Assembly: GCA_050746185.1 (NCBI GenBank)
Contig: JBOGLA010000042.1
Span: 1 to 64,000 of the forward strand
DNA length: 64,000 bases
Reading direction: 5' to 3'
Source: PALSA-188 sp050746185
GTDB lineage: Bacteria; Acidobacteriota; Terriglobia; Terriglobales; Acidobacteriaceae
The notes under the pieces are model-generated. The model saw only the letters and a list, made by a program, of their open reading frames with translations, was not told where the DNA came from and searched no databases. A program made the position numbers and the translations under genes. Positions 60,906-64,000 of the stretch are shown here, one piece after another (position 1 is the stretch's first letter; the number at the start of each line of letters is the position of its first letter).

Positions 60906-62069
60906 ATGCATGTAGCGGTCACGATCGCGGGCTTGGTTTTCATCTTCAGCGTTCTGCTGGATGCTTTTGAGACCATTGTCCTGCCGCGAAGGGTTCAACG
61001 TCATTTCCGGCTTACCGCCTGGTTTTATCGCCGTACCTGGCGACCCTGGAGGGCGATCGCGCGCCATATCAAAGCCTCCGGCCGGCGGGAAAATTTTCTG
61101 GGATATTTCGGGCCGTTGTCGTTGATTTTTTTGCTGGCGCTTTGGGCTTTTTGTTTAATTTTCGGCTTCGCACTATTGCAATACGGATTCGGAAAACATG
61201 TGCAACTGGGGAGCGAGCGTATCAATCTATGGACGTTGCTCTATTTGAGCGGAGAGACTTTCTTCACTCTTGGCCTGGGTGACATTGTTCCGACGGCAAC
61301 TTCGGCCCGGGTGCTCACCGTACTCGAAGGGGGAATGGGATTCGCGTTTCTGGGCGTCGTGATTGGTTACCTTCCAACGATTTATTCCGCTTTTTCCAAG
61401 CGCGAAATTGAGATTTCTCTATTGGATGCGCGCGCCGGGTCTCCTCCAACGGCGAGCGAGTTCCTGATTCGAGTTGGGTGTTGCACGCAACAGTCTGTCC
61501 TCGACGAGATTTTCAAGGACTGGGAGCATTGGTCCGCGGAAGTCCTGGAGAGTCATCTTTCTTATCCGGCGCTGAGTTTCTTTCGGTCTCAGCATAATAA
61601 TCAATCGTGGTTAGGGGCGTTGACGGTAATGCTTGACTCAACAGCTTTGGTCATTTCAGGAATTGAAGGTGTTCGAAATGAACAGGCGAAGATCACGTTT
61701 GCCATGGCAAGGCATGCGGCTGTGGATTTGGCCCAAGTCGTGAACGCCAGGTATGAGATTGATGATCTTTCGGAGCGATTGCCTGCGGCGGAATTAGTTC
61801 GACTTCGAGAAGCCATGGCCAAGCGCGATCTTCGGCTTCGTGGAACGCCCGAGGCCGAACAGAAGCTCACGCATTTGCGGTCGCTCTATGAGCCTTATGT
61901 CATCGGAATAGCGAAGAATCTCTTCATCAATTTGCCGCCATGGATTCACACTGAGAAGAGGAAAGACAACTGGCAGGCAGGGCCGTGGGATTTGGCAATT
62001 CAAGCGCAAGGCCTGGGCAAGATACGAGTTGACGGCGAGGTGGCGCCCCCCCCGGAAGATCACTTCTAA
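60906..62069 (+). CDS. Two-TM potassium channel-family protein
   Basis: 387 residues. TM1 at about 3-20 (VAVTIAGLVFIFSVLLDAF), TM2 at about 64-90 (GPLSLIFLLALWAFCLIFGFALL), the pore loop ETFFTLGLGDIVPTATSAR with selectivity filter T-x-G-x-G-D, and TM3 FAFLGVVIGYLPTIY. The pattern of an ion_trans_2 pore is clear. A cytoplasmic domain of about 250 residues, rich in helices, follows; it lacks a recognisable RCK or cNMP domain. K+ selectivity is inferred from the filter GLGD, one residue off the usual GYGD. Confidence 0.83.
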   Translation: MHVAVTIAGLVFIFSVLLDAFETIVLPRRVQRHFRLTAWFYRRTWRPWRAIARHIKASGRRENFLGYFGPLSLIFLLALWAFCLIFGFALLQYGFGKHVQLGSERINLWTLLYLSGETFFTLGLGDIVPTATSARVLTVLEGGMGFAFLGVVIGYLPTIYSAFSKREIEISLLDARAGSPPTASEFLIRVGCCTQQSVLDEIFKDWEHWSAEVLESHLSYPALSFFRSQHNNQSWLGALTVMLDSTALVISGIEGVRNEQAKITFAMARHAAVDLAQVVNARYEIDDLSERLPAAELVRLREAMAKRDLRLRGTPEAEQKLTHLRSLYEPYVIGIAKNLFINLPPWIHTEKRKDNWQAGPWDLAIQAQGLGKIRVDGEVAPPPEDHF

Positions 62070-62135
62070 CGCTGGTCGCTTGGCCCGGACATTCTTCTAC
62101 GCGGCCATTGAGGTTCACTGCTCCGCTTATACCCA

Positions 62136-62169
62136 TGTTATCCAGAGCGCAGCGAGGGACCTGCATTTC
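62136..62169 (+). repeat. Single arm of the 34-bp dispersed repeat
   Basis: Reads TGTTATCCAGAGCGCAGCGA then GGGACCTGCATTTC; matches the right arm at 28800-28833 with three differences. The opposite arm is absent, so it cannot form the hairpin. Located between the K+ channel gene and ppa. Confidence 0.8.
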
Positions 62170-62248
62170 GATTTTCTCTGCACACCCCTCTCGTATGAAG
62201 GCGTGTCCCTTCAAAACGAAGTTACTGTGAGATTTTTTCCGCAAGCTG

Positions 62249-62803
62249 CTAATGTTTGGCCTGCAAGAATCCTTTGCGCCGTTGCTCGCTGTAACGGTGC
62301 AATGCATCGCTGATCACTGGATAGGCTTCGGCGGCAGGACGAATTTCATCCACCTCGACCGCCTTGCCTTCCAGAAGTTTGTAATCCTGAAAGAAGCGCC
62401 GCAACATGATCATGCGATGGGGCGGCATCTCCTGGGCCTCGCGGTAGGAGTTGAATTCGGGGTCTTCGGTCGCAACGGCGATGATTTTGTGGTCTTTCTT
62501 GCCGGAGTCAATCATGGTCATAAGGCCGATCGTGCGGGAGTGAATAATGGTCAGGGGCACCACGGTTTCTTGGCAAAGAACCAGAACGTCGAGAGGATCG
62601 TCGTCCTCGGCGAGAGTTTGGGGAATGAACCCATAATTCGCCGGGTAATAGACGGCCGAATAGAGGACGCGATCGAGCTTGATCAGTCCGCTGGTCTTGT
62701 CCAGTTCGTATTTAAAGCTGGAGCCGAAGGGAATCTCGATTACGCTTTGAAACTCCTGCGGCAACAGGTCACCGGGAGTAACATCATGCCAGGGATGAAT
62801 CAT
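62249..62803 (-). CDS. ppa: Inorganic pyrophosphatase, family I
   Basis: 184 residues. SVIEIPFGSSFKYELDKTSGLIKLDRVLYSAVYYPANYGFIPQTLAEDDDPLDVLVL is the family I core with the metal ligands in ED-DDPLDVLV. It hydrolyses PPi to drive biosynthesis. The start MIHPWHDVTPG is normal for the family. It is convergent with the K+ channel gene. Confidence 0.95.
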   Translation of the reverse strand: MIHPWHDVTPGDLLPQEFQSVIEIPFGSSFKYELDKTSGLIKLDRVLYSAVYYPANYGFIPQTLAEDDDPLDVLVLCQETVVPLTIIHSRTIGLMTMIDSGKKDHKIIAVATEDPEFNSYREAQEMPPHRMIMLRRFFQDYKLLEGKAVEVDEIRPAAEAYPVISDALHRYSEQRRKGFLQAKH

Positions 62804-62950
62804 AGGTCCTTGAACACTTTGATCTTAGGAATGTAATCGGATGACACATTATTCTAGCGGATAGAACGTTCCAGGCGGGATTTAGAAGCTGGTTAGTGGA
62901 TAACGCTTGATTCCGGAAAGTCACAAAGCGTAAAGTTGGATTTGAAAAAT

Positions 62951-63400
62951 ATGTCGAAGCAAAGCATAAATTATCTAAAGTTCGGCGGCGCGACCGCGCT
63001 CATAGTGCTGTCCCTCGCGTATTTGGCGTACACCGGGGTTAAGGAGAGCAAGAGCTATTACGTCACCATTAAAGAGCTACGCCAGATGGGCGACACCGCC
63101 TATACAAAGCGACTGCGGGTGGCGGGAAATGTGCAGCCGGGGTCCATCAAACGCAGCGGGACGAACGTGCAATTTGTATTAGTGGAAAATGCCAATCTGC
63201 TGCCCGTGATCTACAGCAGCACGGAGCCACCTCCCGACACGTTCAAGGACAATGCGCAGGCGCTGGCAGAAGGCAACTTTGGGCGCGACGGGGTTTTTCA
63301 CGCCAGGCAATTGCAGGCAAAGTGCGCTTCGAAGTACGCCCCGCAAGCGGCAGGCGCGGCTGGAAATGCCTCCAACGCGCCGGTGCGAACCTCTATGTAA
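62951..63400 (+). CDS. ccmE: Cytochrome c maturation protein CcmE, C-type
   Basis: 149 residues from the ATG at 62951; a TTG at 62936 is possible. An N-terminal anchor (FGGATALIVLSLAYLAYTGV) is followed by an OB-fold with VTIKELRQMGDTAYTKRLRVAGNVQPGSI. The haem-attachment motif is AKCASKYAP: Cys takes the place of the usual His in HxxxY, giving CxxxY, the variant known from some archaea and Desulfovibrio-type bacteria. It carries haem to apocytochromes c. No other ccm gene is adjacent. Confidence 0.88.
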   Translation: MSKQSINYLKFGGATALIVLSLAYLAYTGVKESKSYYVTIKELRQMGDTAYTKRLRVAGNVQPGSIKRSGTNVQFVLVENANLLPVIYSSTEPPPDTFKDNAQALAEGNFGRDGVFHARQLQAKCASKYAPQAAGAAGNASNAPVRTSM

Positions 63401-63407
63401 GGCTTAG

Positions 63408-64000
63408 CTATTGGGGCCCTGAGTCTTCCGCGGCGGTGCAACTGGCGCAGTAACTCTCCGGCGGCCCGAAGTAACTTGGTTTCACGCCGCCAAAATTCAA
63501 GACCAGTTTTTGCAGAACCACGCCCGGATCCACCATCCAAAATTTCAAAGTGTGATATCCCGGCTTCGCCAGAGTGAGAATCGAGTCACTTTTGCGAACC
63601 TCGTCTTTTACCGATGTTGCCCAATCTTCCAGCGAGTTGTGCGCGAGTGCGTCAATAATCCGGGGAGAATCGTCATCGAACGATACCGCATATCGCAGAC
63701 CGCGTCCGGGGACGAAGTTCAACGTGGGCGCGAGAATCGCCTGGACCTGAACCGCACCGGTATCGAATGCATATAGGTTGTATTCGAGACAGGGCGAAGC
63801 CTGCGGCGGCACTACGCTTGGGGCCGTCACCGGAAATATCGTCATGGAAGATAAAGTCCGGCCGTAGTCATCGAGCTTCTCCCAACTGACGTCGCCTGCG
63901 TCAATCTTCTTTGAGTAATGTTCCGCCTCTATTGAAACGTAGCCATTGGATTCGACGAAGCCTTTAAGCGAAGCTGTTGCCGGTTGGGCTGGATTGAAGG
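63408..64000 (-). CDS. GH115-like glycoside hydrolase, C-terminal part (cut by window)
   Basis: 197 residues seen; the frame is open to the window edge, so the catalytic domains lie outside. The visible part has GYVSIEAEHYSKKIDAGDVSWEKLDDYGRTLSSMTIFPVTA, LNFVPGRGLRYAVSFDDDSPRIIDALAHNS and LKFWMVDPGVVLQKLVLNFGG. These match the C-terminal beta domain of GH115 alpha-glucuronidases that remove glucuronate from xylan. The stop is 7 bp past the ccmE stop on the other strand. Confidence 0.85.
   Translation of the reverse strand, partial: FNPAQPATASLKGFVESNGYVSIEAEHYSKKIDAGDVSWEKLDDYGRTLSSMTIFPVTAPSVVPPQASPCLEYNLYAFDTGAVQVQAILAPTLNFVPGRGLRYAVSFDDDSPRIIDALAHNSLEDWATSVKDEVRKSDSILTLAKPGYHTLKFWMVDPGVVLQKLVLNFGGVKPSYFGPPESYCASCTAAEDSGPQ

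Overview
The window is chromosomal DNA at about 57% G+C from a Gram-negative bacterium: kdsA indicates KDO/LPS synthesis, and parABS with rsmG, pyrG and glyA are chromosomal housekeeping loci. Many secreted orphan proteins, GAF/PAS-rich signalling, a RAYT/REP element and the general protein style suggest an Acidobacteriota (Terriglobia) genome. That assignment is inference; there is no rRNA in the window to test it. Both edges cut genes: an NADP-dependent oxidoreductase on the left and a GH115-like glycosidase on the right.

Layout. 1-4.3 kb: oxidoreductase, an A+T-rich DUF1801 gene of foreign appearance, secreted small proteins, an EamA transporter and yqeY. 4.4-15.1 kb: a chemosensory locus made of two convergent operons. 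The plus-strand operon (PilZ-like protein, unknown helical protein, DHp-only protein) follows a candidate sigma-54 promoter with an upstream palindrome. The minus-strand operon is tonB-like, mcp, cheW, cheR, cheA, cheB, cheY, cheX. 15.3-21.0 kb: a 1276-residue GAF/PAS histidine kinase, a single-domain response regulator and an NtrC-type sigma-54 activator, overlapping end to end. 21.1-24.8 kb: rsmI, an FmdB zinc ribbon, a predicted PD-(D/E)XK protein and a YcxB-like membrane protein. 24.9-28.7 kb: tldD and tldE (pmbA), separated by an oppositely oriented VapBC-type module. 28.7-30.1 kb: a large inverted repeat, a PPOX/F420 protein and 0.87 kb of structured non-coding DNA.

30.1-39.2 kb is an ion and osmotic homeostasis block: a CPA1 antiporter, two MscS channels and a seven-gene Mrp/Mbh-like antiporter operon. 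39.6-42.5 kb: rsmG-parA-parB with three perfect parS sites. 42.7-50.7 kb: DUF2911, a GT4 glycosyltransferase, glyA, a HigBA-type pair, a DUF4388 response regulator overlapping moaC, moeA and marC. 50.7-53.5 kb: a type II restriction-modification system with a divergent controller gene and a candidate operator. 53.5-60.1 kb: thiC, secreted orphan proteins including a Rap1a/Tai-type gene, pyrG, kdsA and a NucS-like fragment. 60.1-64 kb: a RAYT element with one frameshift, a K+ channel-like protein, ppa, a C-type ccmE and the GH115 fragment.

The most unusual signals are the sigma-54-linked operon with a DHp-only protein beside a complete che operon, the hydrogenase-free Mbh-like antiporter, the CxxxY-type CcmE, the predicted nuclease at 22.6-24.1 kb, and the compact RAYT element bounded by 86-bp inverted REP ends. 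All family assignments come from reading motifs; no database search was run.
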